Assembly (NCBI GenBank): GCA_905235815.1 | Contig: CAJOMT010000039.1 | Span: 1-16,905 of the forward strand | DNA from: an uncultured Clostridia bacterium | GTDB taxonomy: Bacteria > Bacillota > Clostridia > Christensenellales > Borkfalkiaceae | Direction: 5' to 3' | DNA length: 16,905 nt | Shown here: positions 7,112 to 13,404 of the stretch, piece after piece | Layout of the letters: each line of letters opens with the position of its first letter | Position numbering within the stretch: position 1 is the first letter of the stretch | Position numbers and translations under genes: made by a program | The notes under the pieces: generated by a model | What the model saw: the letters and a program-made list of their open reading frames with translations, nothing else | What the model was told of the DNA's origin: nothing | Databases searched by the model: none

Positions 7112-9213
7112 TGGAAGTCATACTTGCAAAAAACAGCGGGTTTTGTTCGGGCGTGCAAAAGGCGGTAGATACCGCCGAAAGCATTTACGGCGACAACGTA
7201 TATATACTCGGCGAACTGATACACAACAGCACCGTAACGAAGAAGATAGAGTCGCTCGGCACTAAAACCGTGAACGATATCGACGAAGTATCGGGCGGCA
7301 CTGTAATCATACGTTCGCACGGAGTAGGGCGGGATACGCTTGAAGAACTCGAAAGGCGAGGGATAAAAGTTATTAACTGTACTTGCCCGTTCGTGATGAG
7401 AACTCAGCAGATAGTGGGTAAATATCATGACGAAGGATATGCTATATTTATTGCGGGCGAACGTAACCACCCCGAGGTGATAGGACTTCAGGGTTGGTGC
7501 GAAAACAGTGCGATAGTAATAGGCGACGATTATGAGAAATTGGACTTAAACGGCTATGAAAAAGTGTGTTTAGTATCGCAAACGACCTATTCAGATGCTA
7601 AATTTCAAAAAATTTTGGAATTTTTTATGAAATTTAGTATAAAAACGCTTGAAGTTTTTCCCACAATTTGTTATACTACTAAAGAGCGTCAAAAAGAGGC
7701 GGAAATTTTGTCAAAAACCTGTGATGCAATGGTTGTAGTCGGTGGCGGTAACAGTAGCAATACTAAAAAACTGACGAGCATTTGCCGGGAGAATTGCGGA
7801 AATGTATATTTCATTTCCGATCCGAAAGAGCTCGATTATAAAAAATTTAAAGATTTTAAAAAGGTAGGTATTGTTGCAGGGGCGTCCACTCCCAAGGCAC
7901 AATCAATGGAGGTTTTCTTAAAGATGGAAGAAGTTACGGAAGTAAAAAGCACAAACGCAATGGAAGAAGCAATGACGGCGATGGGTGATGAACAGAAGTT
8001 CAGAAGAGGTCAATGCATAGTCGCTACGATATCGTCGGCAACCGACGACGGTTTGGCATTATATATCAATAATACCAAGAAAGAAATTATGCTTCCCAAA
8101 GAAGAAATCGATTGCGAGAATTACGATAAGGCAGAATATTCTCAGAAAGTCGGAGAAGATATAGAAGTTATGATAACCGGCTTAAACCCTGTAACCTTAT
8201 CGCAAAAGGCTATAAAGCTCCGTAAGGAAGAAGAAGAATTTATTGCGAAGATAAAGGACGGCGAAATCTTCACCGTAACGATAGACGGTACGAATAAGGG
8301 CGGACTTACCGCTAAACTCGGTTCGTACGACGTATTCGTTCCATCTTCACAAATAAGGATCGGATTCGTAAAGGATTTGGAGAAATATAAGGGCAAGCAA
8401 CTTCGTTTAAAGGCTGAAAAAGTAGAGAACAACGGAAGAAGAAAGCAGATAGTCGGTTCTCAAAGGGTAATACTTGAAGCGGAAAAAGCCGAGAGAGACG
8501 CAGCGCAAGCGGCAAAAGAGGAAGCGTTTTTCTCTGCCGTTGCCGAGGGCGACGTAGTTACCGGAACGGTAGTGAGATTTGCTCAATTCGGAGCGTTTGT
8601 TGACGTAAACGGTTTTGACTGTTTAGCGCACATATCCGATTTGTCCTGGACTAATGCGGCTACACCTGCCGACGTACTTGAAATAGGCAAGCAATACGAA
8701 TTCAAAGTATTGAAATGCGACAGAGAGACCAAGAAAGTTTCTTTGGGATATAAGCAACTTCAACCCAAGCCTTGGCAGCTTGCCGCCGATAAATATGCTA
8801 TCGGAGACGTTATAAAGGGTAAAGTCGTAAGAATCGTAAATTTCGGCGCATTTGTTGAAGTTGAAAAAGGAATAGACGGACTTGTTCACGTATCTCAAAT
8901 ATCGCATGAATGGCTTGAAGATCCCACGACGGCATTGAAAGTCGGAGAGGAAATCGAGGCTAAGATCGTCGATATGGACGTAGAGAAAGAGAAGATGACT
9001 TTGTCGATAAAGGCGCTTACTCCTGCTCCTGCAAAAGAGGAGAAACCTGCAAGGGCAAAGAAAGCGGAAGGCGAAGAAGCCGCCGAGGGCGAAGAAAAGC
9101 CGAAGAGACAGAGAAAAGAGAAGAAAGTCGATGACGACGGTGAACCGAGAGAATGGAATGAAGGCGGAGTTACCGGAGTTTCGCTCGGAGACATTTTAAA
9201 TAACAACAACTAA
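7111..9213 (+). CDS. ispH: Bifunctional HMBPP reductase (IspH) / ribosomal protein S1 fusion
   Basis: The 700-residue protein joins two functions. Residues 1 to about 275 are IspH, the 4Fe-4S enzyme of the last step of the MEP isoprenoid pathway. Its cluster cysteines are Cys12 (SGFCSGV), Cys92 (CTCPFV) and Cys187 (TICYTT), with substrate-site His38, His70, His120 and NSSNT at 214–218. Residues from about 295 to 640 hold four S1/OB repeats; the first two are degenerate, while the third (TGTVVRFAQFGAFVDVNG) and fourth (KGKVVRIVNFGAFVEVEKG) are canonical. The tail is a charged Lys/Glu region. Such fusions are known in Clostridia. Translation is coupled to plsC by TAATG. Codons between about 7590 and 7880 are noticeably more AT-rich than the flanks. 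Confidence 0.96.
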   Translation: MEVILAKNSGFCSGVQKAVDTAESIYGDNVYILGELIHNSTVTKKIESLGTKTVNDIDEVSGGTVIIRSHGVGRDTLEELERRGIKVINCTCPFVMRTQQIVGKYHDEGYAIFIAGERNHPEVIGLQGWCENSAIVIGDDYEKLDLNGYEKVCLVSQTTYSDAKFQKILEFFMKFSIKTLEVFPTICYTTKERQKEAEILSKTCDAMVVVGGGNSSNTKKLTSICRENCGNVYFISDPKELDYKKFKDFKKVGIVAGASTPKAQSMEVFLKMEEVTEVKSTNAMEEAMTAMGDEQKFRRGQCIVATISSATDDGLALYINNTKKEIMLPKEEIDCENYDKAEYSQKVGEDIEVMITGLNPVTLSQKAIKLRKEEEEFIAKIKDGEIFTVTIDGTNKGGLTAKLGSYDVFVPSSQIRIGFVKDLEKYKGKQLRLKAEKVENNGRRKQIVGSQRVILEAEKAERDAAQAAKEEAFFSAVAEGDVVTGTVVRFAQFGAFVDVNGFDCLAHISDLSWTNAATPADVLEIGKQYEFKVLKCDRETKKVSLGYKQLQPKPWQLAADKYAIGDVIKGKVVRIVNFGAFVEVEKGIDGLVHVSQISHEWLEDPTTALKVGEEIEAKIVDMDVEKEKMTLSIKALTPAPAKEEKPARAKKAEGEEAAEGEEKPKRQRKEKKVDDDGEPREWNEGGVTGVSLGDILNNNN
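7908..7926 (+). promoter_or_regulatory. Possible internal ribosome site and ATG at the IspH/S1 junction
   Basis: A GGAGG at 7908–7912 precedes an in-frame ATG at 7924–7926 (codon 272) by 11 bases. This lies exactly where the IspH domain ends and before the first S1 repeat. It could give a separate S1-like protein starting MEEVTEVK. The spacing is a little long, and the match may be accidental because the bases also encode protein. Confidence 0.35.
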
Positions 9214-9220
9214 AATTAAG

Positions 9221-9256
9221 AGCCGTCGGCGTGAAAAAACGTCGACGGCTGTAATT
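9221..9256 (+). terminator. Terminator after the ispH–S1 operon
   Basis: AGCCGTCGGCG (9221–9231) pairs with CGTCGACGGCT (9240–9250) in an 11-bp stem with one mismatch and an 8-base A-rich loop. It is followed by a modest T-rich stretch (AATTTT). It sits seven bases after the stop codon and immediately before the rnpB promoter. Confidence 0.75.
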
Positions 9257-9259
9257 TTA

Positions 9260-9288
9260 TTGACAAAAAATGAGTTAAATGTTATAAT
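9260..9288 (+). promoter_or_regulatory. Consensus promoter of rnpB
   Basis: TTGACA at 9260–9265 and TATAAT at 9283–9288 are separated by 17 bases, a perfect housekeeping-sigma match. The expected transcription start, about seven bases after the -10 box, falls at 9295–9296, right at the 5' end of the RNase P RNA. Confidence 0.9.
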
Positions 9289-9294
9289 TTAAAA

Positions 9295-9636
9295 GCGAGT
9301 TGACTGTACGGTTGCGGGGATAACCAAGTTATCAACGAGGAAAGTCCGGGCTCCGCACGGCAGGATGCCTGCTAACGGCAGGTGAAGGTGACTTCAAGGA
9401 AAGTGCAACAGAAAACTACCGCCGAATTTTCGGTAAGGATGAAAAGGCGAGGTAAGAGCTCACCGACTTTGCGGTAACGCAGAGTGCAGTGTAAACCCCA
9501 TTCGGAGCAAGATAGGGGCAATCCAAAAGACAGCCGGTCGGGATTGCCTATAAAACGTCGCTTGAACTTGTCGGTGACGACAAGTCTAGATAGATAACCG
9601 TATTAAATGACAGAACCCGGCTTACAGGTCAACTCG
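9295..9636 (+). ncRNA. rnpB: RNase P RNA, class A
   Basis: The catalytic RNA of RNase P, which matures tRNA 5' ends. The conserved 5' P4 region GAGGAAAGTCCGGGCTCC is at about 9339–9356. The loop ACAGCCGGTCGG and the 3' conserved block ACAGAACCCGGCTTACAG (about 9610–9627) are present. The terminal helix P1 forms between GAGTTGAC (9297–9304) and GTCAACTC (9628–9635), which fixes the ends to within a few bases. Length is about 340 bases, and the conserved landmarks fit bacterial class A. Confidence 0.97.
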
Positions 9637-9640
9637 TAAA

Positions 9641-9670
9641 AACAAAAAAAGCTGCCGCCAAAAGCGGCAG
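9641..9670 (-). terminator. Leftward terminator, for the XRE regulator gene
   Basis: CTGCCGC (9652–9658) and GCGGCAG (9664–9670) form a 7-bp GC-rich stem with a 5-base loop. On the minus strand it is followed by a long T-run (complement of AACAAAAAAA, 9641–9650), giving a classic intrinsic terminator for leftward transcription. On the plus strand the following bases are not T-rich. Confidence 0.8.
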
Positions 9671-9687
9671 TATGCATATTAAAATTT

Positions 9688-9719
9688 TGCGTTTCTTTTA
9701 TATAGAGGAACGCATTTTT
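9688..9719 (+). terminator. Rightward terminator, for rnpB
   Basis: Bases 9688–9698 pair with 9704–9714 in an 11-bp stem with two G-U pairs and a 5-base loop, followed directly by TTTTT (9715–9719). This is oriented to stop rnpB transcription, with the first hairpin at 9652–9670 lying inside its 3' trailer. Confidence 0.6.
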
Positions 9720-9732
9720 AATTGGATTAAAC

Positions 9733-9939
9733 TTAAAAATCTGTTCTCCCGAGCAAATAATCAATACTGACGGAAAAGAAGTCTGCAATTTTTATAAGCA
9801 TATTAAAATCGCATTGCCTTTGACCGGTTTCCCAATAACTTATTTGCCTGACGGAAACCGAAAGAGCGTTTGCTAATTTTTCTCTGCTCAAATTAGCCTC
9901 TATTCTTAATTCTTTTAATCTTTTTCCAAATATATTCAT
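9733..9939 (-). CDS. XRE/Cro-CI family HTH transcriptional regulator
   Basis: A 68-residue stand-alone DNA-binding protein made of a single XRE helix-turn-helix domain: FGKRLKELRIEANLSREKLANAL, then the recognition-helix region SVSVRQISYWETGQ, then ADFFSVSIDYLLGRTD, the standard ending. No sensor or oligomerisation domain follows. The ATG at 9939 has no ribosome site; a TATAAT box lies only six bases upstream, so the message is probably leaderless. The gene is divergent from the lipoprotein gene, and the shared region holds an inverted repeat over the rightward promoter, so it probably represses the lipoprotein gene and perhaps itself. A T-rich leftward terminator lies downstream. Confidence 0.93.
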   Translation of the reverse strand: MNIFGKRLKELRIEANLSREKLANALSVSVRQISYWETGQRQCDFNMLIKIADFFSVSIDYLLGRTDF

Positions 9940-9945
9940 AGAAAA

Positions 9946-9951
9946 ATTATA
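9946..9951 (-). promoter_or_regulatory. -10 box of the XRE regulator gene
   Basis: The minus strand reads TATAAT from 9951 to 9946, then six bases to the start codon at 9939. No good -35 hexamer is seen at the usual distance; that region lies inside the inverted repeat at 9961–9984, consistent with weak or regulated expression. Confidence 0.55.
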
Positions 9952-9960
9952 GAATAATAT

Positions 9961-9984
9961 GTTCCAAAATGCTTGACATGGAAC
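9961..9984. promoter_or_regulatory. Putative operator: inverted repeat GTTCCA–12 bp–TGGAAC
   Basis: GTTCCA (9961–9966) and TGGAAC (9979–9984) are a perfect 6-bp inverted repeat separated by 12 bases. A third half-site, TTCC at 9991–9994, pairs with GGAA at 9980–9983 around a 7-base gap. The sites surround the -35 box of the rightward promoter and lie just upstream of the regulator's -10 box. The natural inference is a binding site for the adjacent XRE protein. Confidence 0.6.
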
Positions 9985-10001
9985 GTTTTATTCCGTATAA
10001 T
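9973..10001 (+). promoter_or_regulatory. Consensus promoter reading toward the lipoprotein gene
   Basis: TTGACA at 9973–9978 and TATAAT at 9996–10001 with a 17-base spacer match the housekeeping consensus exactly. Predicted start of transcription is about 10008–10009, giving a leader of about 100 bases before the lipoprotein ATG at 10110. The inverted repeat at 9961–9984 overlaps the -35 box and part of the spacer. Confidence 0.85.
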
Positions 10002-10008
10002 ATAATTG

Positions 10009-10056
10009 ATGATGAAGTCGAGAACTTACGTATATTATTATGAGTATATAAAGTAA
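10009..10056 (+). CDS. Possible 15-residue tyrosine-rich leader ORF
   Basis: ATGATG at 10009–10014 opens a short frame, MMKSRTYVYYYEYIK, ended by TAA at 10054–10056. It begins at the predicted transcription start of the promoter (seven bases after TATAAT), so it would be translated without a leader. Five of 15 residues are Tyr. It is too short to judge by coding statistics and may be chance in AT-rich DNA; its position is the only argument for it. Confidence 0.3.
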   Translation: MMKSRTYVYYYEYIK

Positions 10057-10109
10057 AATCATATGATATATAATAAAGTTTAAAATAAATTTCACATAGG
10101 TAAAAATTT

Positions 10110-11072
10110 ATGAAAAAAACAATAAAATTCGAAAATTGCATAAAAACTTTTATTGCTTTATTTAGTGCGGCTTGTATAACATTAGGTAGCGCCTTATTAT
10201 TTATAAGTTGCGGAAATAATAGCAAGCAAAATTCTACCTCTATAGAGAATTCTGAGGATAATTCGACTCACGAATCTGGCTCGGTGGAAGTTTCAACCCG
10301 CATAGCGATTGAGCGGAATATTACAAAAAATACCGAATATAAAGATTTTAATTATACTTATGCTATGTATACCTATAAAGATGAGGTTCCGGTAGTAAAA
10401 CTCAATGGAACACTTATAAAGGGCGGACAAACGACATACGTTACGTTTACGTATAATGTCGATCAAGATGCATACGATTCAATGGTAGGCTTTAATATTA
10501 AAGTTGATAAAGATGCAAACGGCGTATATACTTTTTCTAACGACTATTCACTTTTCAGCGAGGAAGAAGGCAGTGCGATAGATAATCTTCTCGAATCGAT
10601 TACAAGGATAACTCCCGATAGTATTTCCGAAAAAACTTATGAAGAAAATATTCACGATATTGTTACATATCTTCGAAAGAAAAATAACCGAGTAACAATT
10701 ACAGATGTTGAATTTTCTAGGCAAAGATATAATGAAATTTTCTTTACTGGTAAAGCATACGTTGAGGGCGAGGCAAGCGAAGATGGATACACCGTTAGGG
10801 AATATGATATGGAGATTGAGCAGCCGTTGGATTGCGTAAATGTTGAAAATGTAGGAGGCACGAAGATGTATTATATAAACCCAGATGCGGTATGCAATGT
10901 TTATATAAACAAAAAAGAATATAACGAATATATATTAAATGATGCAAATTATTTAGAGATGTATATTAAGGGAAGAAAAACAACTAGCAAGAACTCCGCA
11001 TCAATTGAAAATAATCTATTAAGTAGAATAAATGAAAACTATATAGAGTATAATAAAGAAATGGAAAAGTAA
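10110..11072 (+). CDS. Predicted lipoprotein of unknown function
   Basis: I do not recognise the family. The 320-residue product begins with a charged N-terminus (MKKTIKFENCIK), a hydrophobic stretch at about residues 12–33, and a lipobox-like LLFISC with Cys34 as the lipid-modified residue. Next is a Ser/Asn/Glu-rich linker (about 35–70), then a mostly polar region with many beta-prone, Tyr-rich segments (FNYTYAMYTYKDE, TTYVTFTYNVD), an acidic helix near SLFSEEEGSAIDNLLESITR and a Lys/Asn-rich C-terminus. It is therefore likely exported and tethered outside the membrane. Codon choice is more AT-rich than in the neighbouring operons, suggesting later acquisition. A weak AGG ribosome site lies about 11 bases before the start. 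The divergent XRE gene and the operator-like repeat upstream suggest repression in normal growth. Confidence 0.8.
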   Translation: MKKTIKFENCIKTFIALFSAACITLGSALLFISCGNNSKQNSTSIENSEDNSTHESGSVEVSTRIAIERNITKNTEYKDFNYTYAMYTYKDEVPVVKLNGTLIKGGQTTYVTFTYNVDQDAYDSMVGFNIKVDKDANGVYTFSNDYSLFSEEEGSAIDNLLESITRITPDSISEKTYEENIHDIVTYLRKKNNRVTITDVEFSRQRYNEIFFTGKAYVEGEASEDGYTVREYDMEIEQPLDCVNVENVGGTKMYYINPDAVCNVYINKKEYNEYILNDANYLEMYIKGRKTTSKNSASIENNLLSRINENYIEYNKEMEK

Positions 11073-11105
11073 AAAACACATTGCAAAAAAGCGGCATATA
11101 AATAT

Positions 11106-11143
11106 AAAGAGCGATAGCGGCAGGCTGTCGCTCTTTATTATTT
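11106..11143 (+). terminator. Terminator after the lipoprotein gene
   Basis: AAAGAGCGATAGC (11106–11118) and GCTGTCGCTCTTT (11124–11136) form a 13-bp stem with one G-T pair and a 5-base loop, followed by ATTATTT. It lies 34 bases after the stop codon and ahead of the maf promoter. Confidence 0.85.
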
Positions 11144-11182
11144 GACAGTAAAATCAAAAAAGCGTTTATTATTAAAAATATC

Positions 11183-11211
11183 TTTACAAATTTAAATGTT
11201 TAGGTTATAAT
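11183..11211 (+). promoter_or_regulatory. Promoter of the maf–mreB–queH–rsmD–coaD operon
   Basis: TTTACA (11183–11188) and TATAAT (11206–11211) have a 17-base spacer. The predicted transcription start coincides with the GTG start codon of maf at 11218. Confidence 0.85.
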
Positions 11212-11217
11212 AAAATA

Positions 11218-11781
11218 GTGAGAAGATTTATTTTGGCAAGTTCGTCGCCGAGGAGAAAGGAAATTCTTTTAAAGGCGGGGTACGATTTCGAAATTATAAA
11301 AAGCGAAAAGGAAGAAAGTATTACAAGCGGAATTTCTCCCGAAAAATTTGCCGTTAAGAATGCACTTATAAAGGCGGAGGACGTATACGGGAAAGTTGGA
11401 GATAAAGAGGCGGTCGTATTAGGCGCCGATACCGTCGTAGAATTGGACGGCGTAATTTACGGTAAGCCTAAGGATATATCGGACGCTAAACGAATGCTTC
11501 AATCTTTCAGCGGCAAAACGCATAGAGTTATAACGGGTTACGCCTTGATATCCGGCTATATGCGAGAGAGCGGAAAAGTGATAACCGAAGTAACTTTTAA
11601 CGATTTAAACGGCGAACTCATCGACGAATATTTAAAGTCGGGACTTTGGCAAGGAAAGGCAGGAGCGTACGGAATACAAGACGGCTATGAATTGGTGAGA
11701 GGATATAAGGGCGATTACGATAACGTCGTCGGACTGCCGATAGGCTCGATAGACGAAACGATAAAGGAGTTTTTAAAATGA
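11218..11781 (+). CDS. maf: Maf-family nucleoside triphosphate pyrophosphatase
   Basis: The 187-residue protein begins RRFILASSSPRRKEILLKAG, the Maf signature, and has the catalytic LGADTVVELDG (Asp71), YGKPKD (Lys84) and GKTHRVITGYAL. Maf proteins hydrolyse modified or canonical NTPs to NMP and pyrophosphate and are linked to cell division arrest. The GTG at 11218 is the only start that gives the conserved N-terminus; there is no ribosome site because a TATAAT box ends six bases upstream, so the message is probably leaderless. Its stop overlaps the mreB start (ATGA), the familiar maf–mreB order. Confidence 0.95.
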   Translation: MRRFILASSSPRRKEILLKAGYDFEIIKSEKEESITSGISPEKFAVKNALIKAEDVYGKVGDKEAVVLGADTVVELDGVIYGKPKDISDAKRMLQSFSGKTHRVITGYALISGYMRESGKVITEVTFNDLNGELIDEYLKSGLWQGKAGAYGIQDGYELVRGYKGDYDNVVGLPIGSIDETIKEFLK

Positions 11782-12785
11782 GTAACAATACGGTGGCGAT
11801 AAACATAGGTTCGGTAAACACGAGCATATATAGGCAAGGATTCGGCGTCGTATTATTCGAGCCGAGCGTAGTTGCGGTCTCGGCAGGCGACAAGAAGAAA
11901 GTTAAAGCCGTGGGAACCGAGGCAAAACAGCTGATCGGCAAGACTGCCGATGCCACGCAGATAATAATGCCGATAGTAGAAGGGCAGGTTGCGGACGAGA
12001 AAGTCGCAACGGATATGCTTGAAACTTTCGTAAATAAAATAACTTTAAAGAAACTCGGACTTCGTCCGTCCGTCATATTAGCCGTGCCGTGCGGGCTTGA
12101 AAACGTAGAGATAAAAAAGTACGAAAAGGTTTTAAACGGCGTAGGCATATATAATATCGAATACGTCGAGGCGCCGATTTTGACGGCGCTGGGGATAGGT
12201 GCGCCGATAAGCGAATCCAATCCGTGTATGATAATAGATTTCGGCGGGGCCACGACGAGTATGGCGGCGGTATCGCTCGACGGCGTAATAGCGGGTATCA
12301 ACGTAAATATGGGCGGAAATACCATCGACGCTATGATAATGGATTACGTTGAGAAGTTTTTCAACTTAAAAATTGGCAGGCTGACTGCGGAAAAGATAAA
12401 AATTCAGATCGGAAGTCTATACGAAAACGATACTACCCGTACAAAAGTGAACGGCAGAGACGTATCGACGGGGAAACCCCGTTCCATATCTCTCGGGGCG
12501 CACGATATAATCGTGCCTTTGAAACTGTTTTTCGATAAAGTGTTCGAGATTGCCGATAAATTTATGGCAAAATTGCCGGCGGAAGTATCTGCCGAGATAA
12601 GGCGTTCGGGCGTATATTTTGCAGGCGGAACGAGTTTAATCGTCGGACTTGTCGATTATTTCAGAGACAATATGGCGATAAAGGCAAATATTACCGAAGA
12701 ACCGGAACTCGCCACGGTTATAGGCGGAGGTATCGTTGCGAGCGATAAAGCGCTCCTTAAAAAACTTAAAATATCCAAAAAATAA
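11778..12785 (+). CDS. Divergent MreB-like actin homologue
   Basis: The 335-residue protein aligns along the whole MreB/Mbl fold: AVGTEAKQLIGKT, ILAVPCGLENVE, YVEAPILTALGIGAPISES, MIIDFGGATTSMAAVSLDG, the MGGNTIDAMIMDYV block, LTAEKIKIQIGSLY and SGVYFAGGTSLIVGL. MreB filaments guide cell-wall synthesis along the cell length. Several nucleotide-site positions differ from the usual pattern: INIGSVNT has Asn9 where DLGTANT has Asp, GGATT replaces GGGTT, and AGGTS replaces GGGA. mreC and mreD, usually next, are absent; queH follows. It may be a specialised or weakly hydrolysing paralogue. Assignment to the family is firm, its exact role is not. Confidence 0.88.
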   Translation: MSNNTVAINIGSVNTSIYRQGFGVVLFEPSVVAVSAGDKKKVKAVGTEAKQLIGKTADATQIIMPIVEGQVADEKVATDMLETFVNKITLKKLGLRPSVILAVPCGLENVEIKKYEKVLNGVGIYNIEYVEAPILTALGIGAPISESNPCMIIDFGGATTSMAAVSLDGVIAGINVNMGGNTIDAMIMDYVEKFFNLKIGRLTAEKIKIQIGSLYENDTTRTKVNGRDVSTGKPRSISLGAHDIIVPLKLFFDKVFEIADKFMAKLPAEVSAEIRRSGVYFAGGTSLIVGLVDYFRDNMAIKANITEEPELATVIGGGIVASDKALLKKLKISKK

Positions 12786-12786
12786 T

Positions 12787-13404
12787 ATGGAAAAGGTCAA
12801 TTACGATAAAAAAACGGAAGAAGTTATAAACTCGTTAAGCGGTAAGCCGACGCTTTTACTGCACAGTTGTTGTGCGCCTTGCAGTACCGCTTGTCTTGAA
12901 AGACTTTTTCCTTATTTTAATATAACGGTGTTCTATTTCAATCCGAATATAACCGAAAGTAAGGAATACTATATCCGTTTAGACGAGCAGAAAAGATTTT
13001 TGCAAGAAGTCTACGGCGATAAAGTTAAATTGATCGAGGGTAGGTATTTAAGCCGAGAATTTTTCGATATGGCGGAGGGACTTGAAAAGGAACCCGAGGG
13101 CGGTAAAAGGTGCTATAAGTGCTACGAAATGCGTTTAAATGAAACGGCGATAACGGCAAAAAGAGAAAATTTCGATTATTTTTGCACGACTTTGTCCGTC
13201 AGCCCTCATAAAAATGCGGAATGGATAAACGAGATAGGGAACGCTATCGGTGAGCAATACGGCGTTAAATTTTTACCGAGCGACTTTAAGAAGCAAAACG
13301 GCTATAAAAAGAGCATAGATTTATCAAAAGAATATAATTTATACAGGCAGAATTATTGCGGGTGCATATATTCTAAATATGCGCATATATCGGAGGAAAA
13401 TTGA
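12787..13404 (+). CDS. queH: Epoxyqueuosine reductase QueH
   Basis: The 205-residue protein carries the QueH cysteine pattern: LLHSCCAPCS (Cys28, Cys29, Cys32), KRCYKCYEMRL (Cys109, Cys112) and NYCGCIYSK near the C-terminus, with YFNPNITESKEYYIRLDEQKRF between. QueH reduces epoxyqueuosine in tRNA to queuosine, the last step of Q synthesis, and binds an iron–sulfur cluster. I chose the ATG at 12787, two bases past the mreB stop region, rather than an in-frame ATG at 12736 that would overlap mreB by about 50 bases and add unconserved residues. It overlaps rsmD by four bases. Confidence 0.93.
   Translation: MEKVNYDKKTEEVINSLSGKPTLLLHSCCAPCSTACLERLFPYFNITVFYFNPNITESKEYYIRLDEQKRFLQEVYGDKVKLIEGRYLSREFFDMAEGLEKEPEGGKRCYKCYEMRLNETAITAKRENFDYFCTTLSVSPHKNAEWINEIGNAIGEQYGVKFLPSDFKKQNGYKKSIDLSKEYNLYRQNYCGCIYSKYAHISEEN

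Noticed and set aside
9652..9670. First hairpin as the terminator of rnpB
   Set aside because: Plus-strand bases after it are TATGCATATT, not a T-run; the T-run is on the minus strand.
11618..12325. Long minus-strand open frame of 235 codons opposite maf/mreB
   Set aside because: Its product is a Ser/Pro/Thr/Leu-rich string with no motif, and it lies fully opposite two well-conserved genes; it is a shadow of their codon bias.
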